Assembly (NCBI RefSeq): GCF_016653295.1
Contig: NZ_NHSF01000005.1
Coordinates: 1 to 64,000, forward strand
Direction of reading: 5' to 3'
From: Halochromatium salexigens
GTDB lineage: Bacteria; Pseudomonadota; Gammaproteobacteria; Chromatiales; Chromatiaceae
DNA length: 64,000 nucleotides
In this document: positions 35,280 through 43,239 of the stretch, in pieces
How the letters are laid out: every line of letters begins with the position of its first letter
Numbering within the stretch: the first letter of the stretch is position 1
The notes under the pieces: model-generated
What the model saw: the letters and a program-made list of their open reading frames with translations, nothing else
Told to the model about the DNA's origin: nothing
The model's database searches: none
Translations under genes and position numbers: made by a program

Positions 35280-37141
35280 TGGCTTTTAAAACAATCATCG
35301 AAGACGACACCGACATCTTGGTCGCCGGTGCTGGCCTAGGCGGCACGGGCGCCGCTTTCGAGGCTCGGTATTGGGGCCAGAATAAGAAGATCGTCATCGC
35401 CGAAAAAGCAAACATCATGCGTTCCGGGGCCGTCTCGCAGGGCCTTTATGCAATCAATTGCTACATGGGAACCCGTTTCGGGGAAAACAATCCCGAAGAC
35501 CACGTCCGCTACGCACGTATCGACCTGATGGGCATGGTCCGCGAGGATCTGCTGTTTGATATGGCCCGTCATGTCGACTCGACGGTGCATCAGTTCGAGG
35601 AATGGGGTCTGCCGCTGATGCGCGACCCGAAGACCGGCGCCTATCAGCGTGAAGGCCGCTGGCAGATCATGATCCATGGTGAGTCCTATAAGCCGATCGT
35701 CGCGGATGCGGCGAAGAAGTCGGCCGACAAGGTCTTCAACCGCATCTGCGTCACCCACCTGCTCATGGATGAAAGCAAGCCCAACCGCGTTGCGGGCGCT
35801 GTCGGTTTCAATGTGCGCACCGGCAATTACCACGTCTTCAAATCCAAGACCGTGATCTGCGGCGCTGGAGGTGCCTCGAACATCTTCAAGCCGCGCTCGG
35901 TTGGCGAGGGGGCGGGTCGCGTTTGGTACGCGCCTTGGTCTTCCGGCTCCGCGTACGGCCTGATGATCGGCGCCGGCGCCAAGATGACGCAGATGGAGAA
36001 CCGCATCGTGCTGGCGCGCTTCAAGGACGGTTACGGCCCCGTGGGTGCTTACTTCCTGCACCTCAAGACCTATACGCAGAACGGCTTTGGTGAGGAATAC
36101 GAGTCCAAGTGGTTCCCAGCGCTCGAGGAAATGGTTGGCAAGCGCTACCTGGACGTCGAGGCTTCGCACCGCACCCATCGCCCGATTCCGACCTGCCTGC
36201 GTAACCATGCGTTGATCAATGAGGTCAATGCCGGTCGCGGCCCGATCCACATGGTGACCATGGAAGCGTTTCAGGACCCCCATCTTGAAGAGATCGGCTG
36301 GCACAACTTCTTGGGGATGACCGTCGGACAGGCGGTGCTGTGGGCGGCCACCGATGTCGATCCCAAGAATGAGAATCCGGAGCTGACGACCTCCGAGCCC
36401 TACGTGATGGGCTCTCACGCGACTGGCTGCGGCGCCTGGTGCTCGGGTCCGGAGGATGTCTCACCGCCGGAGTACTTCTGGGGCTACAACCGTATGACTA
36501 CGGTCGAAGGTCTATTCGGTGCTGGCGATGCCGTGGGAGGCACACCACACGCCTTCTCGTCCGGTTCCTTCACCGAGGGTCGTCTTGCGGCCAAGGCGGC
36601 CTGCCAGTACATCGATGACGGCAAGGCCGAAGGCATCGTCGTCTCGGACGAGCAAATCAAGCGGCGCAAGGAAGAGATCTATAGGCCGATGGAGCATTAC
36701 AAGATCTACCGCAATGAGATCACGGCCGGATCGGTCAACCCGAACTACATCAACCCACGCCAGGGCCTCGACCGGCTGCAGAAGCTGATGGACGAGTACT
36801 GCGGCGGCGTGACGGTCAACTACATGACCAACGAGAAGCTGCTGAACATCGGCTTGAAGAAGATGAAGGTTATGGAAGAGGACCTGGAGAAGCTGGCTGC
36901 GGAGAATATCCACGAGCTGCTGCGGGCCTGGGAACTAAAGCATCGCCACATGACCGCCGAGGCCGTCTTTCAACACACCCTGTTCCGCAAGGAGACCCGT
37001 TGGCCGGGCTACTACTATCGCGGTGATCACATGACCGTGGATGACGAGAACTGGCATGTGCTGACGGTGTCTCGCCGTGATCCCGAGACCGGTGAATACA
37101 CCATGGAAAAGGCGCCTTGTTACCACTTGGTCGAGGCCTAG
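35279..37141 (+). CDS. aprA: Adenylylsulfate reductase alpha subunit
   Basis: 620 residues. The FAD-binding GAGLGGTGAAFEA is near residue 20, and the RSGAVSQGLYAINCY segment near 47 is characteristic of AprA. The GCGAWCSGPEDVSPPEYFWGY part near 380-400 belongs to the substrate channel. In this setting it catalyses formation of APS from sulfite and AMP, releasing two electrons. It pairs with AprB; sat then converts APS to sulfate. A hairpin with a short T-run follows the stop. Confidence 0.96.
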   Translation: MAFKTIIEDDTDILVAGAGLGGTGAAFEARYWGQNKKIVIAEKANIMRSGAVSQGLYAINCYMGTRFGENNPEDHVRYARIDLMGMVREDLLFDMARHVDSTVHQFEEWGLPLMRDPKTGAYQREGRWQIMIHGESYKPIVADAAKKSADKVFNRICVTHLLMDESKPNRVAGAVGFNVRTGNYHVFKSKTVICGAGGASNIFKPRSVGEGAGRVWYAPWSSGSAYGLMIGAGAKMTQMENRIVLARFKDGYGPVGAYFLHLKTYTQNGFGEEYESKWFPALEEMVGKRYLDVEASHRTHRPIPTCLRNHALINEVNAGRGPIHMVTMEAFQDPHLEEIGWHNFLGMTVGQAVLWAATDVDPKNENPELTTSEPYVMGSHATGCGAWCSGPEDVSPPEYFWGYNRMTTVEGLFGAGDAVGGTPHAFSSGSFTEGRLAAKAACQYIDDGKAEGIVVSDEQIKRRKEEIYRPMEHYKIYRNEITAGSVNPNYINPRQGLDRLQKLMDEYCGGVTVNYMTNEKLLNIGLKKMKVMEEDLEKLAAENIHELLRAWELKHRHMTAEAVFQHTLFRKETRWPGYYYRGDHMTVDDENWHVLTVSRRDPETGEYTMEKAPCYHLVEA

Positions 37142-37156
37142 GCTGAGACTCATCTG

Positions 37157-37197
37157 ACGGCGTGGGTGGCCGCTGCGCGCGGGCTTCACGCCGTTTT
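37157..37197 (+). terminator. Hairpin terminator after aprA
   Basis: ACGGCGTG (37157-37164) pairs with CACGCCGT (37187-37194), followed by TTTT. The loop of 22 bases is long, so termination may be partial and allow read-through into the two small genes downstream. Confidence 0.55.
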
Positions 37198-37215
37198 GCA
37201 CAAGATCCCCTGTGA

Positions 37216-37566
37216 ATGAATATCAACGATCTGACCGACGAAGAGGTACTTGAGATCGCGCATCCCCTGTGGGATGACCTGATCAAGTATTCTAATGAGG
37301 GTGATTACGGCAATTTCATCAAGAAATTCTCGTATGGCTTGTTACTGGGCCTCAATGAAGTAGAGCTGGGTAAACAATTCGCGCACAGTGAGCTGGCCCG
37401 CAACCTGGTCGAGGAGAGAGACTGTCTTGGATTGATCAGGCGTGGTGAGCATGTCACCGCCCTCTACCGAGTACGCAGTCAAGCACGCGAAGGCGAGTGG
37501 CTGGGACGCATGGTTCTCGGTTACGAGAATGGAGACGTGAAGATCTTTGCCGCTTCGATTTTCTAA
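37216..37566 (+). CDS. Small protein of unknown function downstream of aprA
   Basis: 116 residues, acidic, no signal or membrane segment. Its end has alternating strands (GEWLGRMVLGYENGDVKIF) reminiscent of NTF2-like folds, but I do not recognise the family. The N-terminal LTDEEVLEIAHPLWDDLIKYS is a probable amphipathic helix. It lies four bases before the SlyD-like isomerase and on the same strand as aprMBA, so an accessory role in sulfur metabolism or protein assembly is conceivable, with no direct evidence. Confidence 0.65.
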   Translation: MNINDLTDEEVLEIAHPLWDDLIKYSNEGDYGNFIKKFSYGLLLGLNEVELGKQFAHSELARNLVEERDCLGLIRRGEHVTALYRVRSQAREGEWLGRMVLGYENGDVKIFAASIF

Positions 37567-37570
37567 CGCG

Positions 37571-38098
37571 ATGAAACAGGCCAACCCACAACGCATTGAG
37601 GACGACAAATTTGTCGAGCTGACCTATCGGGTCGTCGATCAGAAGACCGAGGACGTACTGACGACTGTGGACTTTCCACTGGGTTATGTGCAGGGTCGTA
37701 ACGCGGTGCTGGCGCCACAGGTGATGGCCGAACTCGAGGGTCGATCGGCGGGAGAGACGATCAGAATTCCGATCGATTGCACGGATCTCTACGGTCCGCG
37801 AGACGAATCCTTGGTCATCACCGACCGGATCGACAACGTTCCTGTCGATTACCGGGAAGTCGGGACCGAAATCCTCATGGAGAACGACAAGGGCGACACC
37901 AAGCGCTTCTTCGTCACTCGCATGGATGACAAAACGCTGACCATTGACGGCAACCATCCGCTTTGCGGCAGACAGGTCGTTTTCGAGCTTGAAATCCTAA
38001 GCGTGCGTGATGCCTCTGAAGAAGAGATCATCGCGGGCGGCAAGGTCGACAGCGGCCCAGACACCAGCGGCCTCGCGACCCGGCCAATCTGGGTGTAA
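37571..38098 (+). CDS. SlyD-like FKBP-type peptidyl-prolyl isomerase
   Basis: 175 residues from ATG 37571. The chain has the SlyD/FkpB arrangement: LTYRVVDQKTEDVL, LGYVQGRNAVLAPQVMAELEG, the inserted-flap region with DLYGPRDESLV, then DGNHPLCGRQVVFELEIL. Unlike E. coli SlyD there is no His/Cys-rich nickel-binding tail. It likely assists folding, possibly of the nearby sulfur enzymes, although that is inference from position only. It follows the 116-residue unknown by four bases. Confidence 0.82.
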   Translation: MKQANPQRIEDDKFVELTYRVVDQKTEDVLTTVDFPLGYVQGRNAVLAPQVMAELEGRSAGETIRIPIDCTDLYGPRDESLVITDRIDNVPVDYREVGTEILMENDKGDTKRFFVTRMDDKTLTIDGNHPLCGRQVVFELEILSVRDASEEEIIAGGKVDSGPDTSGLATRPIWV

Positions 38099-38173
38099 TC
38101 TGCGCTGACTAAACGACCCGGTGCGATACGATTTCCAGTCTATCGCGACTGGGTCTCCCCTTGGTTCAAACCG

Positions 38174-38485
38174 CTAACCGTGAAATAGTTTGCGCATCGC
38201 ACCATAGGCGTGATCGTAGGTATTCGCGTTTTCACCGCAATGGAGGAGTTCGTCAGAATCGGTGCGGAATGTTAAGTAGGGGTGCACCTCGATCCCATCA
38301 ACTTCAATCTCCGCGACATCATCAATGAGACCCGCGATGCTCAATGCGATGCTTGCCGTGAGATCTTCTAGCGTATCCTGCTCAACGCCGCCTTCTTGAA
38401 GCTTGACCTTGATTCTTTCGACAATCTCACTGGCGAATATCGCCTGTTGGTCGTCAAATCGCGCACTCGCCAACGTCAGTTTCAC
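38174..38485 (-). CDS. Hypothetical protein
   Basis: 103 residues, soluble and acidic, with an amphipathic helix (FASEIVERIKVKLQEGG, about 17-33) and a hydrophobic helix in LTASIALSIAGLIDDVAEIEV. No known motif. The ATG at 38485 is preceded by AAGGTATAGA, a weak binding site. It faces the SlyD-like gene and seems transcribed alone. Lower GC than most neighbours was noted by eye. Confidence 0.6.
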   Translation of the reverse strand: MKLTLASARFDDQQAIFASEIVERIKVKLQEGGVEQDTLEDLTASIALSIAGLIDDVAEIEVDGIEVHPYLTFRTDSDELLHCGENANTYDHAYGAMRKLFHG

Positions 38486-38621
38486 GTTCTATACCTTGGT
38501 AATTCCGCTTGTCAGGCACCCCGATGCCCGTTTCGACCCGGCCATCCCAGATTCACCCGGTAAACAAGCGGCCTAGTGAACGTTTCACTTCACAACGGCC
38601 GCCATACTTCTGGGCAGCCTC

Positions 38622-38783
38622 TCAAGGTTTCTTTGGGGTCTTATATTCGATCTCTTTCTGGAACTTGTCCCAAATCACCTCGTATCCAACATACCCCTTT
38701 TCATTCGCCTGCATCTGACGGGTCACGCAAAATCGGCTGTGGCCGTCGGGAACCTTGGGGCGTGTCTTCTTTTGTTCGCTCAT
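38622..38783 (-). CDS. 53-residue hypothetical protein
   Basis: ATG at 38783 with GAGAGG seven bases upstream opens a frame of 53 codons ending TGA at 38622. The product is basic and aromatic-rich (GYVGYEVIWDKFQKEIEYK near residues 30-48) without Cys pairs or membrane segment. I do not recognise it. The ribosome binding site is its main support. It lies between the 103-residue hypothetical gene and cysC, all on the minus strand. Confidence 0.5.
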   Translation of the reverse strand: MSEQKKTRPKVPDGHSRFCVTRQMQANEKGYVGYEVIWDKFQKEIEYKTPKKP

Positions 38784-38891
38784 AAATGGCCTCTCTGATT
38801 AGAAGGCTAGTCCGGCATGTGCACGAGACAGCAATTGGAAACTATCCTGGCGGAACGAGTCTGTCAAGCCGCCGCAATGGCGGCGCCGGCC

Positions 38892-39554
38892 TCAACCGGC
38901 GGCGGACAGGATTTCGCGCTTCATCAGGTAGTCGATGACCTCGGTAGCCAGTTCTTCCGGCGTCCGCTCTCCCGCGCAGACGACGAGTTCCGGAGTTTCC
39001 GGGGCTTCGTAAGGATCATCGATCCCTGTGAAATGCTTGATCTCCCCGGCACGCGCCTTCTTGTAAAGGCCCTTGGGATCACGTTGTTCACAGATCTCAA
39101 GGGGCGTATCCACGAAGACCTCGATGAAATCACCCTCGCGCATCATCGCCCGAACACGGTCGCGATCCAATCGATAAGGGCTGATGAAGGCGGTCAGCGC
39201 AATGGTGCCGGACTCGCAGAACAGTTGCGCCACGGCACCGATGCGGCGAATGTTCTCCTCCCGATCGATGGCCGAAAAACCGAGCCCGAAACGCTCGGCA
39301 TAGGCCTCGCCATGGCTCTCCCGGAGCATGCCAGGGCCGGCGTTGAGCCCGTGTCGCACATTGTCGCCATCGAGCACCGCGCTCTTCACGCCCCGGGCCG
39401 CGAGCATATGATCCACCACATTGGCAATCGTGCTCTTGCCCGAGCCGCTGAGGCCGGTAAACCAGATCACGCAGCCACGATGGCCGTGCAAGCGCTCGCG
39501 CTCCTCGCGCGAGACGCGGTGATCGTGCCAAGTGACATTCGTATCGTTCGCCAT
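38892..39554 (-). CDS. cysC: APS kinase
   Basis: 220 residues from ATG 39554; the 39587 start lacks similarity upstream. The P-loop GLSGSGKST is near residue 34, then VLDGDNVRHGLN, the FISPYRLDRDRVR segment and FVDTPLEICEQRDPKGLYKKARAG, the lid of APS kinases. It phosphorylates APS to PAPS for assimilation or sulfation. In an organism that makes APS by sulfite oxidation, it can draw from the same pool as sat. The region after P-loop is complete, so activity is expected. Confidence 0.94.
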   Translation of the reverse strand: MANDTNVTWHDHRVSREERERLHGHRGCVIWFTGLSGSGKSTIANVVDHMLAARGVKSAVLDGDNVRHGLNAGPGMLRESHGEAYAERFGLGFSAIDREENIRRIGAVAQLFCESGTIALTAFISPYRLDRDRVRAMMREGDFIEVFVDTPLEICEQRDPKGLYKKARAGEIKHFTGIDDPYEAPETPELVVCAGERTPEELATEVIDYLMKREILSAAG

Positions 39555-39647
39555 GAAAGGATCTCGATGCAAGAAGGCTGTAGCCATGAAATGGAACAGG
39601 GAAGGTTAAGGGACCAACGCGATCCTGGCAATGCTCTGGCAGCAGCG

Positions 39648-39667
39648 CCCGCTTCCAGCGGCGGGCT
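39648..39667. repeat. Short GC-rich hairpin between cysC and the small membrane protein
   Basis: GCCCGC (39648-39653) and GCGGGC (39662-39667) form a 6-bp stem. It lies in the divergent region upstream of cysC. No T-run on either side. Confidence 0.3.
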
Positions 39668-39776
39668 CATTTGGACCGCCCCCTGTGAACGCGCACGCAA
39701 AAAGACGCCGCGACCTAGACAAAATCGGGCTTGTGTATTAGAATTTACTTATTCTCTAATCTAACGGAGTCTGGCT

Positions 39777-40001
39777 ATGTTGTTGAATTGCCAAACCATG
39801 CGTTCCGCCGTCATCCTCTCGGGCCTGATGCTTGCGGCTGGCTTGCTGCTCGGGATGATCGCCATCTTCACGGGTCTCTCGATCGCGACCAGCCAGCTCG
39901 CGTTGGTTCTGGTACTTGGCGCCGTCTTCCTCCTCGCCGTTGTCTTCCTGGTCGCGCTACTTCCAGGCGTCGCGCGGCAGATGGATGAATGTCGTCACTA
40001 A
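39777..40001 (+). CDS. Small two-helix membrane protein
   Basis: 74 residues dominated by two hydrophobic helices (about 10-32 and 40-64) and a short polar end. No recognised family. CGGAG nine bases upstream of the ATG serves as ribosome binding site. An AT-rich near-palindrome, TTAGAAT...ATTCTCTAA, occurs 30 bases further upstream at 39738-39760 and may be a promoter or operator. It converges on tyrA with four bases between stops. Confidence 0.6.
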   Translation: MLLNCQTMRSAVILSGLMLAAGLLLGMIAIFTGLSIATSQLALVLVLGAVFLLAVVFLVALLPGVARQMDECRH

Positions 40002-40005
40002 GCCA

Positions 40006-40914
40006 TCAGTCGGGCGTTTTATCCGCCCGACTGCTGCCATCACCCTCGGCACCAACCCCATCGACATAGCGATCTCGCGCCGCCCTCGCCCGCTCGAAGA
40101 TCCGCAGTAACGTCTCGCCATCCTCGCGTCGGATGGTCTCAGAGAGCTTGCCCATTTCGGCGCCAAAACGCGCCAGCATCGTACTCAGCGCATCGGCATT
40201 GGCGAGACAGATATCGCGCCACATCTCCGGGCTCGACGAAGCAATGCGCGTGAAATCACGGAAACCGCCGGCGGCATAACGAAAGATCTCGTCGTTACTG
40301 CGCATCCGGGACAAGGCATCGACCAGCCCGAAGGCCAGCATATGCGGCAGATGACTGGTCGCCGCCAACACTTCATCGTGATGAGCGACACTCATCTCGG
40401 TGACCTCGGCGCCGGTCTGTTCCCACATCGCCCGCACTCGCGCGCGCGCATCGGCATCGGTCTGCGCTAGCGGGGTCAGAATGACCCGGCGATGGCGATA
40501 AAGCTCAGGAAACGAGGACGCAACCCCGTTGTGTTCGGTGCCAGCGATCGGATGCCCAGGCACCAGCCAGGGTGGGATCTCGCCGAATACGCGCTTGGCA
40601 TCGGCAACCACGCTGCCCTTAACGCTACCGCCATCGGTCACCACTGCGGCCTCAGACAACTGTCCGCGAATCCGCTCGAAGACCCTGGCGATGGCACCCA
40701 ACGGCACCGCGATGAACACCATGTCGGCATCACGCACCGCCTCAGCGGGATCACAGCTGAAGCCATCGATCACCCCAAGCTCAAGCGCGAGTTCTAGATT
40801 CTCGCGCGAGCGACCACAACCGATCACCTCGCCGACCGTCTCGGCCGACTTCAACGCTCGCGCCAAAGAGCCGCCGATGAGGCCCACGCCGATCACTGCT
40901 AGCCGTTCAATCAT
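40006..40914 (-). CDS. tyrA: Prephenate dehydrogenase
   Basis: 302 residues. The NAD-binding GVGLIGGSLARAL is at residues 8-20 and the catalytic His in PGHPIAGTEHNG near 120; SHLPHMLAFGLVDAL follows. It oxidatively decarboxylates prephenate to 4-hydroxyphenylpyruvate for tyrosine. No chorismate mutase or aroA is fused, and the usual downstream aroA is absent: the next gene is convergent. It is the distal gene of the gyrA-to-tyrA minus-strand cluster, 23 bases after hisC. Confidence 0.93.
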   Translation of the reverse strand: MIERLAVIGVGLIGGSLARALKSAETVGEVIGCGRSRENLELALELGVIDGFSCDPAEAVRDADMVFIAVPLGAIARVFERIRGQLSEAAVVTDGGSVKGSVVADAKRVFGEIPPWLVPGHPIAGTEHNGVASSFPELYRHRRVILTPLAQTDADARARVRAMWEQTGAEVTEMSVAHHDEVLAATSHLPHMLAFGLVDALSRMRSNDEIFRYAAGGFRDFTRIASSSPEMWRDICLANADALSTMLARFGAEMGKLSETIRREDGETLLRIFERARAARDRYVDGVGAEGDGSSRADKTPD

Positions 40915-40937
40915 GAATCACTCTCACGCGGCGACAA

Positions 40938-42050
40938 TTAGGCAGTACGCTTCAGCACTGCGGCAAGCGCGGCAAGCAAGCGATCGTTTTCGGACGCCAG
41001 GCCAATACTGATACGCAGATGATGAGGCAGACCATAGTTGGCCACCGGACGACAGATGACCCCCTCGCCAAGCAGGGCCTGATTGATCGGCCCGGCTAGA
41101 CGGCCGAGATCAACCGTGACGAAGTTGCCCACCGACGCCGGAATCAGCGCCAATCCCAACGCCCGCAGTCCGTCGCGGACGCGCGCCAATTCGGCCCGAT
41201 TGTGTGCTAGCGAGCGGCGCACGTGTTCGCGATCGGCCAACGCCGCAACAGCGGCGGCCTGTGCCGGCGCATTGACATTAAACGGATGCCGAACCCGGTT
41301 CAGCAGTTCGGCTACGGCCGGATGGCTCAACCCATAGCCAACCCTCAAGGCCGCGAGGCCATGGATCTTGGCAAAGGTGCGGGTAACGATCAGGTTCGGG
41401 AAGTGTTCCAGCCAGGTCGAGGTATCCGGGTACTCCGATTCCTCGACATACTCGAAATAGGCCTCGTCGACCACCGCGATGCAGTGCTCGGGTAGCGCGG
41501 AGAGGAAGTCCCGTAGCGGCTCGGCGGCTATCCAGGTACCGGTCGGGTTATTGGGGTTCGCGATCCAGACCACGCCGGTACGCTCACTCACCAGCGCCGC
41601 CATCGCCTCCAGATCATGCCCATAGTCACGCGCCGGCGCCACACGCGGGGTCGCGCCGACGGCGGTCGTCGCGATTTGATAGACGGCAAAGGCGTGCTCG
41701 GAGAAAATCGACTCGCCTCCTGGATAGAGGAACACCCGCGCGATCTGATCCAACACATCGTTCGAGCCATTGCCGAGCGTGACCTGCTCCGCCGCGAGCC
41801 CATGATGGGCGGCGATCGCCGCACGCAGCGCGAACCCACCACCGTCCGGGTAGCGACCGAGTTCCTCCGCCTCGGCTAGATAGGCCGCACGCGCCGCATC
41901 ACCACAGCCGAGGGGATTCTCGTTCGAGGCCAACTTCACCGAGTCGGTAATACCAAGCTCACGCTCAAGCTCGGTCACCGGCTTGCCAGGCACATAAGGC
42001 GTCAGTCCCGCAATCTGCGGAGCGGCACGATCAAGAAACGGGTTATTCAT
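40938..42050 (-). CDS. hisC: Histidinol-phosphate aminotransferase
   Basis: 370 residues from ATG 42050, five bases after a GAGGGG binding site; the GTG six bases upstream is less well placed. The fold-type I aminotransferase features are visible: LGNGSNDVLDQIARVF near residue 83, ANPNNPTGTW near 165, and the PLP lysine in TRTFAKIHGLAALRVGYG near 225. In this gene context it may serve both histidine and aromatic amino acid synthesis, as such HisC enzymes often accept aromatic keto acids. It lies between pheA and tyrA. Confidence 0.93.
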   Translation of the reverse strand: MNNPFLDRAAPQIAGLTPYVPGKPVTELERELGITDSVKLASNENPLGCGDAARAAYLAEAEELGRYPDGGGFALRAAIAAHHGLAAEQVTLGNGSNDVLDQIARVFLYPGGESIFSEHAFAVYQIATTAVGATPRVAPARDYGHDLEAMAALVSERTGVVWIANPNNPTGTWIAAEPLRDFLSALPEHCIAVVDEAYFEYVEESEYPDTSTWLEHFPNLIVTRTFAKIHGLAALRVGYGLSHPAVAELLNRVRHPFNVNAPAQAAAVAALADREHVRRSLAHNRAELARVRDGLRALGLALIPASVGNFVTVDLGRLAGPINQALLGEGVICRPVANYGLPHHLRISIGLASENDRLLAALAAVLKRTA

Positions 42051-42096
42051 CTTCACCCCTCACCCTTCCAATCTCCACTTCACTCTGCAAACTGTC

Positions 42097-43182
42097 CTAA
42101 AGCACCGCTTCAGGATAGGAGCCAAGCACCTTGCACAGGTTGGCCACGTCTTTGAGTTCAGCGAGGGCAACCGCGACCTCCGGCAATTGCCGGTGACCAC
42201 AGACATCAACAAAGAAGACATAGTCCCACACGCCTTGGCGCGAGGGGCGCGACTCGATGCGGGTCATGCTGATCCCCTGCTTAGCAAAGGGCGTCAACAA
42301 CCGATTCAAGCCGCCCGCCTCGTTGCGGCAGGACAGCAGCATACTGGTCTTATCGTGGCCGCTTGGTGGAGAATCCTCCGGCCCGATCACCAGGAAACGG
42401 GTCGTATTGCCCGGTTCATCTTCGATCCGCTGGACCAGCACGCGCAGCGCATAGAGTTCGGCGGCCGCTTCGCTTGCTACCGCCGCAGTCTCCTCGGCTG
42501 CCGCGGCCAGCTTCGCCGCATCGGCATTGGTACTGACGGCTACGCGCTCGGCATTGGGTAGATAGCGATCGAGCCAACCGCGGCATTGCGCAAGCGATTG
42601 CTGGTGCGAGTAGACGCGTCTAACCGCGCTGAGGTCATCCGCCTTCGATAACAGATGATGATGGATACGCAGCGTGACCTCGCCGGCGATCCGTAGCGGC
42701 GAGCGCATGAACATATCCAGGGTGTGATTGACCACGCCCTCGGTCGAATTCTCGACCGGGACTACCCCATAATGACAGGCTCCCGCCTCAACCTCGCGAA
42801 AGATGTCGCCGATCGCGCCGAATGGCTGCGCATGCACGGAGTGACCAAAATGCTTCAGTGTCGCCGCCTGGGTGAACGTGCCCTCGGGGCCAAGATAACC
42901 GACCTTGAGCGGTTTCTCGAGCGCCAGGCAGGCGGACATGATCTCGCGGAATAACCGTGCGGTCTCCTCATCATCGAGCGGTCCCGGATTCCACGCCTTG
43001 ATCCGCCGCAGGATCTCGGCCTCGCGCTCGGGCCGATAGTACTTCACCGACTCGCCGTGCGCGTCCTTGATCTTAGCGACATCCTGGGCACAGGTGGCTC
43101 GCTCCGAGATCAACCGCAACAGTTCGGCATCGATCGTGTTGATGCGCTCGCGCACCTGCTGGAGCTGCTCGTCACTGGTCAT
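42097..43182 (-). CDS. pheA: Chorismate mutase/prephenate dehydratase (P-protein)
   Basis: 361 residues. Chorismate mutase about 3-95 (VRERINTIDAELLRLISER), prephenate dehydratase about 96-275 with VGYLGPEGTFTQAA and VPVENSTEGVV, NTTRFLVIG, and a C-terminal ACT domain with GGLNRLLTPFAKQGISM and the ESRPSRQG phenylalanine-binding motif. It makes phenylpyruvate and should be feedback-inhibited by phenylalanine. It starts 57 bases after serA; no good ribosome binding site was seen at this ATG. Confidence 0.94.
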   Translation of the reverse strand: MTSDEQLQQVRERINTIDAELLRLISERATCAQDVAKIKDAHGESVKYYRPEREAEILRRIKAWNPGPLDDEETARLFREIMSACLALEKPLKVGYLGPEGTFTQAATLKHFGHSVHAQPFGAIGDIFREVEAGACHYGVVPVENSTEGVVNHTLDMFMRSPLRIAGEVTLRIHHHLLSKADDLSAVRRVYSHQQSLAQCRGWLDRYLPNAERVAVSTNADAAKLAAAAEETAAVASEAAAELYALRVLVQRIEDEPGNTTRFLVIGPEDSPPSGHDKTSMLLSCRNEAGGLNRLLTPFAKQGISMTRIESRPSRQGVWDYVFFVDVCGHRQLPEVAVALAELKDVANLCKVLGSYPEAVL

Positions 43183-43239
43183 GGGCACAGGCACAACGCA
43201 TGTTCATCGCGGCAACCTCCGCTCGGCGGGCCCAGCCTC

